64,000 nt of DNA from Antedon mediterranea (Eukaryota; Echinodermata; Crinoidea; Comatulida; Antedonidae): assembly GCF_964355755.1 (NCBI RefSeq), contig NC_092677.1, positions 4,097,001-4,161,000 on the forward strand, given 5' to 3'. The notes below the pieces were generated by a model that saw only the letters and a program-made list of their open reading frames with translations, did no database searches and was not told the DNA's origin. A program made the position numbers and the translations under genes. Every line of letters starts with the position of its first letter. The first letter of the stretch is position 1. Shown in pieces: positions 59,001 to 62,363 of this stretch.

Positions 59001-60067
59001 TGGGTATTTACTCAAGTGGCTTACACAATTTGTTCACATTAATTGATCAAATAAATACATCTGGGGTTGTGATTCCAAACTGATAATATGTCACGGAGAG
59101 TTAAGGTCTGAAAGATTTAATAACAGACTCCATCACGGATAATACTAGGTTAGAAGTCAGTGTCATATTTTAGGAATGTTATTTTAGTTTAACAAATATG
59201 AGATGAATAAATAAAATTTATTATTACAACTTACAACTTATTGAATATATGAAAGAAAGATTTATTTATTTATGTTCCTTCAATATTTTTATGTGTATGT
59301 TATTGTTAGTGTTTTTATTGTAAAGGTTTAGTACAACGTTTTTTCAGGCTCTGCCTTTGTTGTACGTCCTCTATCTCAATTTGTATTTTATGTTTGTTAT
59401 GATGGAAATAAAATTGATTATGATTATATGATTATGAAAGATAGCATTTATAGACCCATTTCACCTTAAAAGTAAGACTCATTTTGTTCCCAAATCTAAA
59501 CATTTCTCTATGCAGCTCAAAGTAGAACACAGACTTACATTCCATTAAACAAAAAGAAAATGCTGACAAGATTTTTTTAAGTTGGCCTCCTCTAGCAAGT
59601 TGACATTTGAAATGCTTTTCACTGCCATTGGTCTCAATTTTTCCAAGTAATAAAAATGATATATTTCTAATTAAAAAAATGAATTAGGATTCTAAAACGT
59701 ACCTTATGATAAATAACATTTACAACTAGCATACATGCAGCGTTTAATAATCCTATCAAACAAAACAGTGACAGCAACGCTCTTTTCAACCAGACGCAAT
59801 ATTTCTGGTACAAATCCTCAATGTCCATTCCTCGGAATTTACGTTGAAGATGGCGCAAAGACCATCCCGCATGGTCAATCGTGTTTCCTCGTTCTTCTAA
59901 AAAGTCCTCAAGCGAACCAAAGTTCATAAAGTCTCCGTGAGGGTGTCTCATTTGGTAATATTCTTTTGCAGACATTTTGCTTTTTTCAGCAAGAGGAGTT
60001 CCTTACATGTTTCTGTTATTTTGCATGTTTTGTATGGTTTCCATGGTTACGACAATTTTCATTTTCA
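19875..60067 (-). CDS. ADCY2/4/7-like: Membrane adenylyl cyclase, type II-like (ADCY2/4/7 group), complete coding region
   Basis: Converts ATP to cAMP at the plasma membrane under G-protein control. 23 coding exons join in phase to 1,145 aa (mammalian ADCY2 about 1,090). Order: cytosolic N-terminus (1-63), six membrane spans (64-230), C1 catalytic domain (about 265-490), C1b linker, six spans (about 625-865), C2 catalytic domain (about 885-1140). Metal-binding aspartates lie in [10 protein letters not shown] (D321) and [10 protein letters not shown] (D365). C2 has [12 protein letters not shown] (K982), [15 protein letters not shown] (D1071, N1078, R1082) and [10 protein letters not shown] (K1120). 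C1b has PFANL (530-534), close to the PFAHL Gbetagamma contact of ADCY2. N-glycosylation sites NAT and NLT sit in the loop before span 10. The family match is best to ADCY2/4/7. No lesion is seen. Confidence 0.97.
20081..20260. repeat. Irregular accaatta-type repeat in the cyclase intron
   Basis: About 15 variants of taccaatac / accaattatt in tandem, directly next to the exon 22 donor. Low complexity. Confidence 0.6.
20282..20406 (-). CDS. ADCY2/4/7-like: Adenylyl cyclase exon 22
   Basis: [20 protein letters not shown], then [21 protein letters not shown]: adenine and transition-state residues of C2. Acceptor GTTTAG, donor GTTTGT. Confidence 0.97.
20516..20587 (+). mobile_element. tRNA-like sequence, 72 nt, probably a tRNA-derived SINE head
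   Basis: Ends gccccca and ttggggc pair with one mismatch. A box tggtctaatagtta and B box gggttcgaatctc are intact, and the T stem pairs. The anticodon stem is degenerate, with a loop that could read ATC (Asp-like). A functional tRNA is unlikely, so I favour a SINE head or tRNA pseudogene. Confidence 0.6.
20699..20822 (-). CDS. ADCY2/4/7-like: Adenylyl cyclase exon 21
   Basis: [20 protein letters not shown] and [13 protein letters not shown]. Corresponds to the ADCY2 segment that carries the QEHA Gbetagamma peptide in mammals, and the QEHA letters themselves are not kept. Donor GTAAG. Confidence 0.95.
21502..21677. mobile_element. hAT-like non-autonomous element, copy 1
   Basis: The ends ccagttgcataac and ttacaccactgg are inverted-repeat-like (consensus cagtggcgtaa type). 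The interior ggcccttggtttagcactcc recurs in the copy at 50542. No coding content. Confidence 0.5.
21870..21995 (-). CDS. ADCY2/4/7-like: Adenylyl cyclase exon 20
   Basis: [20 protein letters not shown] then MAAAGL: the lysine K982 of KIKT binds adenine. Acceptor GTTACAG, donor GTAGGG. Phase 0 at both ends. Confidence 0.97.
22345..22491 (-). CDS. ADCY2/4/7-like: Adenylyl cyclase exon 19
   Basis: [20 protein letters not shown], then [19 protein letters not shown]: the first helix and strand of the C2 catalytic core. As in other C2 domains the metal aspartates are replaced (VMFASIPNF). Confidence 0.97.
22826..22984 (-). CDS. ADCY2/4/7-like: Adenylyl cyclase exon 18
   Basis: [20 protein letters not shown], then [18 protein letters not shown]: the signalling helix linking the second membrane cassette to C2. 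Donor GTAGGC at 22820-22825. Confidence 0.96.
23027..23125. mobile_element. Palindromic MITE, copy 3 (partial)
   Basis: Left arm cttgtctacactatcaaact, then the gtgatgtacccatatatgg and atcactaccatatttggg interior. The right arm is missing. Confidence 0.75.
23290..23374 (-). CDS. ADCY2/4/7-like: Adenylyl cyclase exon 17
   Basis: [20 protein letters not shown] and TLLLLDRQ: last membrane span (TM12). Acceptor ATTTCAG, donor GTAGGT. Confidence 0.92.
23707..23873 (-). CDS. ADCY2/4/7-like: Adenylyl cyclase exon 16
   Basis: [20 protein letters not shown] (TM10), then [20 protein letters not shown] (TM11). Ends GG|GTAAAT. Two leftover bases match exon 17. Confidence 0.92.
23939..23982. repeat. TTGA-repeat palindrome
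   Basis: attgattgattgattgaaat followed by its complement: a near-perfect hairpin of about 42 bp made of a tetranucleotide repeat and its inversion. Confidence 0.6.
24660..25500 (-). mobile_element. Decayed non-LTR retrotransposon fragment (RT C-terminal part)
   Basis: Minus strand. [16 protein letters not shown] (RT catalytic FADD), then [18 protein letters not shown], then an open 126-codon stretch (24773-25153) with [10 protein letters not shown]-like and [11 protein letters not shown] motifs and [11 protein letters not shown]. The frame breaks at least twice between 25150 and 25460. Rex1/L2-like by motif. A 5'-truncated dead copy, in the same orientation as the cyclase. Confidence 0.7.
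25707..25898 (-). CDS. ADCY2/4/7-like: Adenylyl cyclase exon 15
   Basis: Extracellular loop between TM9 and TM10. [20 protein letters not shown] starts it, with sequons QNATE and NNLTI, ending ECEFPA. The loop is longer than in mammals. Phase 0 at both ends. Acceptor CCAACAG, donor GTGAGT. Confidence 0.88.
26340..26812. repeat. Large palindromic fold-back element with 21-bp subrepeats
   Basis: The outer arms ctacgaaagcccattaatgc (26345) and the complement gcattaatgggctttcgtac (26790-26808) are inverted. The inner part is tandem units of gtttgaacggattagtaattc, themselves palindromic in pairs, around a short unique centre at 26640-26680. Open frames on both strands here (for example 26420-26656 and 26478-26831) are products of the repeat. 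Confidence 0.85.
27529..27783 (-). other. Unexplained 84-codon ORF with a membrane segment in a cyclase intron
   Basis: Between cyclase exons 14 and 15, same strand. It encodes [20 protein letters not shown], then a hydrophobic span [15 protein letters not shown], and has a possible donor GTATGT after RPI. No splice acceptor restores the cyclase frame (the phase would be wrong), so it is not a normal exon. The span looks faintly like TM10 in exon 16. It may be a relic of a duplicated exon, or chance. Confidence 0.3.
28078..28197 (-). CDS. ADCY2/4/7-like: Adenylyl cyclase exon 14
   Basis: [20 protein letters not shown] and then TM9 ([18 protein letters not shown]). 40 codons, phase 0 at both ends. 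Acceptor CCGATAG, donor GTAAGT. Confidence 0.92.
28678..28860 (-). CDS. ADCY2/4/7-like: Adenylyl cyclase exon 13
   Basis: [20 protein letters not shown] (TM7) and [19 protein letters not shown] (TM8), ending MADQLL. Equivalent to the FKYYVTCACLIFFCIF and FAGQLL blocks of ADCY2. Confidence 0.95.
29522..29585. mobile_element. Palindromic MITE, copy 4 (fragment)
   Basis: aaagctctgtctacactata, then gatgtgccaaatttggtagtg. Only one arm, adjacent to the exon 12 donor. Confidence 0.65.
29599..29671 (-). CDS. ADCY2/4/7-like: Adenylyl cyclase exon 12
   Basis: [20 protein letters not shown], then WEKR: the cytosolic stretch before TM7. Acceptor ATTTCAG, donor GTAAGA. Confidence 0.9.
29981..30173 (-). 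mobile_element. tRNA-derived SINE, family 1, copy 1
   Basis: On the minus strand it starts ctgtagcttggtcgttaaca (A box) and has a B box gggttcggtcctg, then the body gagttacaa..gactct..acttag. The tail side is tgttggatgcatat. Full copy at 39201, others at 36226 and 38002. Confidence 0.75.
30971..31038 (-). mobile_element. tRNA-like SINE head
   Basis: On the minus strand: cttggtggtctagaggtatg (A box) and catgggtttgatttacc (B box), spaced as in a tRNA. Degenerate. Confidence 0.45.
31070..31230. mobile_element. Palindromic MITE, copy 5
   Basis: Complete: tctgtctacactatcaaact at one end and agtttgatagtgtagacaag at the other. Interior gtgatgtgcccatatatgg. Confidence 0.85.
31387..31467 (-). CDS. 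ADCY2/4/7-like: Adenylyl cyclase exon 11
   Basis: [20 protein letters not shown] and DGINSE, matching the NERMIQAIDGINAQ block of ADCY2. Acceptor CTTTCAG, donor GTAAAG. Confidence 0.94.
31958..32016 (-). CDS. ADCY2/4/7-like: Adenylyl cyclase exon 10
   Basis: A 59-base exon, [19 protein letters not shown], in the poorly conserved C1b linker. Strong donor GTAAGT and acceptor CCTCAG. The phase fits both neighbours. The exon is not family-conserved, so splicing deserves RNA support. Confidence 0.8.
32870..33180 (-). mobile_element. Probable LINE 3' end
   Basis: On the minus strand it ends in tttttggcaataaataataa with an (AATAAT)n tail. Upstream is a g/c-richer stretch including ggttcctgcctactccctta. 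Form of an L2/CR1 3' UTR, with no coding part. Confidence 0.4.
33578..33669. mobile_element. Palindromic MITE, copy 6 (internally deleted)
   Basis: taagctctgtctacactatc at the left, one interior half, and a right end reduced to gacagagcc. Confidence 0.7.
33753..33889. mobile_element. Palindromic MITE, copy 7
   Basis: aaagctctgtttacactata at the left, agtttgatagtgtaaacaga at the right. Lies 61 bp from cyclase exon 9, on the intron side. Confidence 0.82.
33950..34108 (-). CDS. ADCY2/4/7-like: Adenylyl cyclase exon 9 (carries PFANL)
   Basis: [20 protein letters not shown], then PFANLAFL. Equivalent to the ADCY2 RMTRYLESWGAAKPFAHL block in C1b, part of which contacts Gbetagamma. 53 codons, phase 0 at both ends. 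Acceptor TTGTAG, donor GTAAGT. Confidence 0.95.
34646..34794. mobile_element. Palindromic MITE, copy 8
   Basis: taagctctgtctacactata at the left, aagtttgatagtgtaaacaa at the right, with two gcccaaatatg units inside. Confidence 0.83.
35735..36225. repeat. 16-bp minisatellite, about 30 copies
   Basis: Unit gatagaggtgtccctg with variants (gatagggg, tgtctctg, tgttcctg). It shares the g/aatagagggtgtccc core with the 55-bp satellite at the left edge. Two overlapping minus-strand frames (35696-36284) are products of the repeat. Confidence 0.93.
36226..36449 (-). mobile_element. tRNA-derived SINE, family 1, copy 2
   Basis: Directly follows the 16-bp minisatellite. Contains tgcatccaacagcgagcaaa, the middle gagttacaaccctggctcta, and ends at the tRNA-like head (ggaaggcaagcatgtaaacc on the plus strand). 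Confidence 0.75.
36880..37027. repeat. CT-rich simple repeat
   Basis: Irregular ctctctcgctgat units. Low complexity, no coding sense. Confidence 0.7.
38002..38120 (-). mobile_element. tRNA-derived SINE, family 1, copy 3 (truncated)
   Basis: Keeps the gaggcttagtgagtggagta and ttgggattggaaggcag parts. The A box is lost. Contains a local 13-bp duplication (gagtggagtac gac/aac). Confidence 0.65.
38556..38728. mobile_element. Palindromic MITE, copy 9
   Basis: aagttctgtctaaactatca at the left, actagtttgatagtgtggac at the right. Three tandem catatttgggcatatcacta units inside show subrepeat expansion. Confidence 0.83.
39201..39432 (+). mobile_element. tRNA-derived SINE, family 1, full-length copy
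   Basis: Head ctgtagcttggtggttaaca (A box) and ccggggttcaatcctgacc (B box), a body with ggcgtgtttgtgctcgctgt, and an A-rich tail at 39405-39430. The best copy in the window. Confidence 0.8.
39590..39722 (-). CDS. ADCY2/4/7-like: Adenylyl cyclase exon 8
   Basis: [20 protein letters not shown] and [16 protein letters not shown]: the end of the C1 catalytic core. Acceptor TTCTTAG, donor GTAAGT. Confidence 0.97.
40003..40161 (-). CDS. ADCY2/4/7-like: Adenylyl cyclase exon 7
   Basis: [20 protein letters not shown] and [21 protein letters not shown]1 core, including the [17 protein letters not shown] block shared by all membrane cyclases. Acceptor TTTTGCAG. Confidence 0.98.
40291..40611. mobile_element. 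MITE with subterminal taaccga repeats
   Basis: Ends ttcaatggccgtgttctgca and, inverted, ccattggccatgtttccgca, each followed inward by gccaaaa and aattaaccg units. About 320 bp, no coding content. Confidence 0.65.
41300..41588. repeat. About 22-bp degenerate minisatellite
   Basis: About 12 units of ggcatatggattcaggtccct type, decaying to the right. Immediately beside cyclase exon 6. Confidence 0.8.
41615..41742 (-). CDS. ADCY2/4/7-like: Adenylyl cyclase exon 6
   Basis: [20 protein letters not shown] and [17 protein letters not shown]: second metal aspartate D365. Acceptor TAATAG, donor GTAAGT. Confidence 0.98.
43100..43211 (-). CDS. ADCY2/4/7-like: Adenylyl cyclase exon 5
   Basis: [20 protein letters not shown], then [17 protein letters not shown]: first metal aspartate D321 of C1. 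Acceptor TTAACAG, donor GTAAGT. Confidence 0.98.
43812..43931. mobile_element. Palindromic MITE, copy 10
   Basis: aaagctctgtctacactatc at the left, tagtttaatagtgtagacag at the right. The centre is shortened. Confidence 0.82.
44275..44770. repeat. Degenerate tandem region (aatattctcacc-type)
   Basis: About 15 loose copies of aatattctcaccattcaatg and gaatacaaaa. Low complexity. Confidence 0.6.
45941..46228 (-). CDS. Candidate nested secreted protein or first exon, 95 aa
   Basis: Lies in cyclase intron 4 on the same strand. Starts [20 protein letters not shown], a plausible signal peptide with cleavage near YGA. Then comes a CETCDPAVC cysteine cluster, [12 protein letters not shown], sequons NLT and NDT, and a CC pair, then TAG. 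The CxxC followed by IxxxILSKL recalls the N-terminus of TGF-beta superfamily prodomains, but no mature-domain exons were found. AATAAA lies 75-80 bases past the stop (45860-45866 region). It may be an intronless gene, a first exon with donor GTGAAG, or chance. Confidence 0.3.
   Translation of the reverse strand: MQSQRLSHRIYFFVEFAILMSHISYYGACETCDPAVCDKQPSEQFTVRIRIQEILSKSLNRQRNLTLPGGRQREVVSDLRIAHCCITYALTNDTN
48030..48193 (-). CDS. ADCY2/4/7-like: Adenylyl cyclase exon 4
   Basis: [20 protein letters not shown] and [17 protein letters not shown]: the helix entering C1 and the conserved FHNLYVKRH block. Acceptor TTTTCAG, donor GTGAGT. Confidence 0.98.
49219..49362. mobile_element. Palindromic MITE, copy 11
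   Basis: tgctatgtctacaccatcaa at the left, agtttgatagtgtagacaga at the right. Confidence 0.8.
50542..50710. mobile_element. hAT-like non-autonomous element, copy 2
   Basis: Starts ccagtggcataaggc, with ggcccctggtttagcactcc inside as in copy 1. The right end is not clear. Confidence 0.45.
52039..52303. repeat. 23-bp minisatellite, 11.5 copies
   Basis: Perfect or near-perfect units of gcaatagaactgaatggagg plus cat. Because 23 is not a multiple of 3, all frames stay open and produce false ORFs on the minus strand (51800-52347). Confidence 0.97.
52508..55447 (-). CDS. LINE ORF2, endonuclease / reverse transcriptase, 979 codons open
   Basis: Copies element RNA into the genome by target-primed reverse transcription. 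The APE-type endonuclease shows [39 protein letters not shown] and SDHMVLQF. The RT shows [52 protein letters not shown] and the catalytic FADDTKLY. The C-terminus ends [12 protein letters not shown]. The first in-frame ATG (55306) lies inside the endonuclease, after the NFWYSNCDG block, and 47 codons upstream of it are open with no ATG, back to a stop at 55448. The frame overlaps ORF1 by 20 bases, shifted +1. The true start is therefore likely by reinitiation, frameshift or a non-AUG codon. Confidence 0.92.
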   Translation of the reverse strand, partial: SFFVPNKENKNRKFSNLKESTFSNQKFNFWYSNCDGFLNKKSELLSRLVSEKVDFIALTEILPKHCLYPPLINEFRVQGYQAFFSNEDFTSGRGVLIYVRNGISVSQIFFKKNKFVESVWVRVKEVKTDLLLGCVYRSPTCSMDNNIKLNSLFREVYKSSFSDLIVVGDFNYKSINWELNCVSSEDGDSSRSFFDTINDLFLIQHVMEPTRYREGETPNVLDLVFTDKENTINGIMQSPPLGKSDHMVLQFSLDLVRDDRIEPNIRSYRHGNYDLLREKIGLVDWDVVFNDKSGIQSWDEFEHILAKNIDECIPMRKVCHGRKPLWMNKKIEKQIAKKNKCWKQYVKAKRKQKVCVSAKWSKFVQVRNQTVDLIRCSKSDFENKIAIEIKSNEKSFWRYLSSQINIKSGIPNLTDSNGRHVSDDKDKAELLNTFFSSVFVDENFSNVPAIDDISEDFLSQVDFPCDEILNILSTLNITKTAGPDGIHPRILVELKDIICYPLHIIFTKLFQEGAVPNSWKRAIVVPIFKKGVKSDPSNYRPVSLTSVVGKIMERIIRKELLDFLEHHSLICYEQFGFRQGRSCALQLLDVLENWFSYFDNQDCFDCIYLDYKKAFDSVPHHRLLLKMSALGIRGKLLNWFQEFLNDRQQRVSVNGCVSDWADVRSGIPQGSVVGPVLFIMFINDLPSVISSSVRMFADDTKLYRVVNTVNDAQVLQEDLEKACDWSDKWQLPFNEGKCKVMHFGKKNNKHLYAMRGFLLNEVDHEKDLGVTIDSKLVFNVHVADVAMRANRKLGMVYRAFKFLNMDGFLRLYKAIIRPTLEYCNVVFNSLHCKEEDLLEKVQERATKLIFSIRHLPYSERLKILNLPTLAYRRQRAHLIQIFKILHGVDSISADSFFERDEDVRTRGHSFKLKFKFSRTNWMRDSFGRKAIILWNSLSEDVVASRSTNQFKSGLERAWSNHPLKFAPYSRVDVIIKRGL
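55428..56282 (-). CDS. LINE ORF1, PHD-finger RNA-binding-type protein, 284 aa
   Basis: Residues 37-87 form a PHD-type zinc finger (C37, C40, C51, C54, H59, C62, C84, C87). About 95-155 is a predicted coiled coil ([20 protein letters not shown]). The C-terminal part ([27 protein letters not shown]) resembles the RRM-like/CTD of L1-type ORF1 proteins. Likely binds element RNA. Start [10 protein letters not shown]. The stop lies 20 bases past the point where the ORF2 frame opens. Confidence 0.88.
   Translation of the reverse strand: MASGGYIGGGGRPKTARKLRSALTPAGDDSIPHLGLCGSCSKAVDNQSVTCGMCGFCFHCSCQDVGKSLFDVISSGEQGLHWYCRTCNKSACGFLKALSTIGKTQENILKDIKRIDDTITRNSSDIADLKAKDSTDKIDLLTAINERFEDEAEKERRRCNLMLYNIEENTSSDPMIRKQHDLSVIRSFCNGSVDIDAEMKVIYRVGKAEKDIKRPLKLVFRKESIKRQVFSLAIQKGFAVSNDRTMKEREAFTKLKGELKTRLDAGEKDIVIRSGKIVKLFRSQ
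56580..56807 (+). mobile_element. SINE with L2-like 3' end, abutting the exon 3 donor
   Basis: Contains gactggggttcaattagacc (B-box-like), then gtacagcgcttagaggtttc and ataggcgctttataaatcta, and ends (tat)n at 56791-56805. The gcgcttagag...ggcgct(a/t)tataaat form is that of L2/MIR-type tails. Its tail ends about 7 bases inside the intron from the cyclase exon 3 5' splice site. Confidence 0.6.
56814..56963 (-). CDS. ADCY2/4/7-like: Adenylyl cyclase exon 3
   Basis: [20 protein letters not shown] (TM6), then [19 protein letters not shown]: the linker helix into C1. Acceptor ATTTCAG, donor GTGAGT. 50 codons, phase 0. Confidence 0.97.
57143..57223. repeat. Direct duplication of about 40 bp
   Basis: Two exact adjacent copies of aagcagtcattcatccccca ataaatgttgctaaattgtt. 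Recent slippage or duplication in cyclase intron 2. Confidence 0.85.
57465..57824 (-). CDS. ADCY2/4/7-like: Adenylyl cyclase exon 2
   Basis: 120 codons with four membrane spans: [56 protein letters not shown] (family VFxVYTMLP) and [21 protein letters not shown] sequon (NVTD) sits after TM5. Acceptor GTCGACAG, donor GTGAGT. Confidence 0.95.
58725..58800 (-). mobile_element. Possible tRNA-like SINE head
   Basis: On the minus strand: cgtggtaggttgctctattg, then gtcgttggttcaactc (B box). The A box is weak. Confidence 0.3.
59230..59440 (+). mobile_element. Probable LINE 3' end remnant
   Basis: Ends tgatggaaataaaattgatt followed by an (atgatt)n tail at 59415-59437, as in L2/CR1-type 3' ends. No coding part attached. 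Confidence 0.45.
59703..60067 (-). CDS. ADCY2/4/7-like: Adenylyl cyclase exon 1 (5' UTR plus first coding residues)
   Basis: Coding from the ATG at 59973-59975: [20 protein letters not shown], then [20 protein letters not shown], and TM1 ([19 protein letters not shown]). Donor GTACGT. An acceptor (CTTTCAG) at 60068 shows a further 5' UTR exon upstream, not located. The leader holds an upstream ORF. Confidence 0.93.
60003..60062 (-). promoter_or_regulatory. Upstream ORF in the adenylyl cyclase 5' leader
   Basis: Nineteen codons plus stop ([19 protein letters not shown]), with four in-frame ATGs (codons 1, 7, 13, 19), the last right before TAA. It ends 27 bases before the cyclase ATG. It would be expected to lower or regulate translation of the main frame. 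Confidence 0.65.
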
Positions 60068-60312
60068 CTGAAAGAAAAGGAATAAATAAAATCATCCAAA
60101 GAGTTATTAAATTGAAAATAATGAACAATTTTACTGTACAATGAACTTATTATAAAATCATTCAATCCATATATTATCATCAATTTGGTTCGCACAGTAG
60201 CATACAATACTGTAAATCCAAATTAATAAAATAAAGGTTATAGAAAAAGTAAGAAAAAGTACAGTTGTTTACTAAATTTGTTCAAATTTATGTTCTAAAA
60301 TACATAATTCTA

Positions 60313-60556
60313 ACAATTTCTCTCAAAATATGATTATTTTGAATTTCTTTTCTTTATTCTTAGCAAGACAGCTCAACTCCAATTTCAATAATAATTTATT
60401 TTCTAAAATACCTAAATCTTCCAACCAATTTCTCTCAAAATATGTTTATTTTGAATTTTCTTTTCTTTATTTTTATCAAGACATCTCTACTTCAGTTTCA
60501 ATAATTTATTTTCTAAAATACCTAAATCTTCCAAATCATTTTTCTCAAAATAGGGG
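60313..60556. repeat. About 118-bp tandem repeat, just over two copies
   Basis: Units share ttctctcaaaatatg, ttttgaatttcttttcttta, caagaca and tttattttctaaaataccta. T-rich, upstream of the cyclase. Confidence 0.7.
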
Positions 60557-61189
60557 GATTAACTTTTCATCTTTACATAAATACTGATCAGACATTCAAA
60601 ATAGAAAGAAAAACACAGTATTCAATCAAACAAAATGCCTACAATCACTTTCCATTATGTTTAAATGAATATGCCCATTTATATAATCTGACATACAGTA
60701 TGTACACAGCTGTGTTAGTCCCTTTAATTATAGTTATACTACTTTAGACAATTAATATTGCTGTATAAAAAAATGTGCATAGAAATAATTAAATAGATTT
60801 CCCCTCTTTCTTATTCGAACAATGAGAGATGTAATCTTGCTATATTTATTACATTTCAGATGACAAACTAAATGCTAGACTATTATTCGCTAAATAAAAT
60901 CACTGTATTTATTTGATATGGCAGAATGAGACAAGGATATCAAACAACATCTGAAGATTAAAACTAATTTACCAAATATCATAAAAAAAATGTTTCTACT
61001 GTAATATTATATTCCACAGATAAATTAGAAAATTTGATTTGAATGGAACATTTTTTTAACCAATTTTGATTAGCATTATTAAACTGCTAACAATCTGAAA
61101 CAAAGTATTTTTGGATATAGAGGTATATCATTAGAAAATTGTGTAACAAAAGTGGCAAGAGAACATTTTTCTTGCACATGTCTCTATAT

Positions 61190-62190
61190 ATAGGTCAAAC
61201 AGCAAAAGAGTAACAAGTGGAATACCTCAAGGAAGTGTTCTAGGACCACTGCTCTTCAACTTGTATATCAACGACCTTCCTGATCAAATAGATTCCGAGA
61301 TAACAATTTTTGCTGATGACACCAAGATTTTTAGAAAAATAAATAATTTAGATGATGCCAAAAAGTTACAAGATGACATTGACAAGCTGTTTAAATGGTC
61401 TATAAAATGGCAACTACCGTTTAACTTAGATAAATGTAGTGTCATGCATTTTGGTAGAAAGAACAATACATTTCAATACAAGATGGGCCATGCAGAAAAC
61501 AAGAAACTACTACAATGGGTCTCCAAAATGACAGATCTCGGGGTCGTAATTGACGATAAATTAACTTTCGAATCCCATGTGGCTCAAGTTGCTATGAAAG
61601 CAAATAAAAAGCTGGGCATCATATATAGGTCTTTTGATTATTTATCCTGCCACTCCTTATCTCTTCTGTATAAATCGATTGTAAGACCATCCATGGAATA
61701 TTGCAGTACTGTTTGGCAACATGTTTTTTTGAAAGAATCTGATAAGTTGGAAAAGGTTCAACAGCGTGCATCAAGAATGATAGCAGATTTACTTCAGTAT
61801 GAATACAGTCAACGACTTTCCATAATGCACCTTCCTACTCTAGAATACAGAAGATTGAGATCCGCAATGATTCAAGTATTCAAAATGTTCTACGGTTTCA
61901 CTAAATGTAACAATGAGGATTTTTTTAAGTTAACCACTGAATCTAGAACCAGAGGACACTTTTTGAAAATTAGTAAACCTTGTACTCACTTAAGGATACG
62001 GCAGAAATTTTTTACAAACTCTATTATCGACACATGGAACAACTTGCCTCAGGATGTAATAGAAGCTGCAAATGTTAATCAATTTAAAAACCGACTAGAA
62101 AAATTTTGGAATCACCACCCACTAAAGTTTTCCCCGTATGATAGAACATGCAATAGAATATACCGGAGGGACACACAAGCATTGCTTTAG
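61190..62190 (+). mobile_element. 5'-truncated CR1-like LINE (RT C-terminal part, open)
   Basis: Starts mid-RT at [20 protein letters not shown], then the catalytic FADDTKIF, WQLPFNLDKCSVMHFGRKNN, DLGVVIDDKL, RPSMEYCSTVW, LPTLEYRRLRSAMIQVFK, ending at TAG 62188-62190. About 330 codons remain open. Diverged from the LINE at 52-56 kb, so a different subfamily. Truncation is typical of incomplete reverse transcription. Opposite strand to the cyclase, upstream of its first mapped exon. Confidence 0.9.
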
Positions 62191-62240
62191 ATGTCCAAGA
62201 TCAAGGTAAATAAGGGAACTTAGATTAATGAAGCTCATGT

Positions 62241-62363
62241 TAAGCTCTTTCTACACTATTAAACTTAATGTGACAACAAAATGTGATGTGCCCATATATG
62301 GACCATGGTTGGGCACATCACATTTTTTGTCAAACTAGTTTGATAGTGTTAAGACAGAGCTTT
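62241..62363. mobile_element. Palindromic MITE, copy 12
   Basis: taagctctttctacactatt at the left, ctagtttgatagtgttaaga at the right. It lies just after the truncated LINE, perhaps inserted in its 3' end. Confidence 0.82.
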
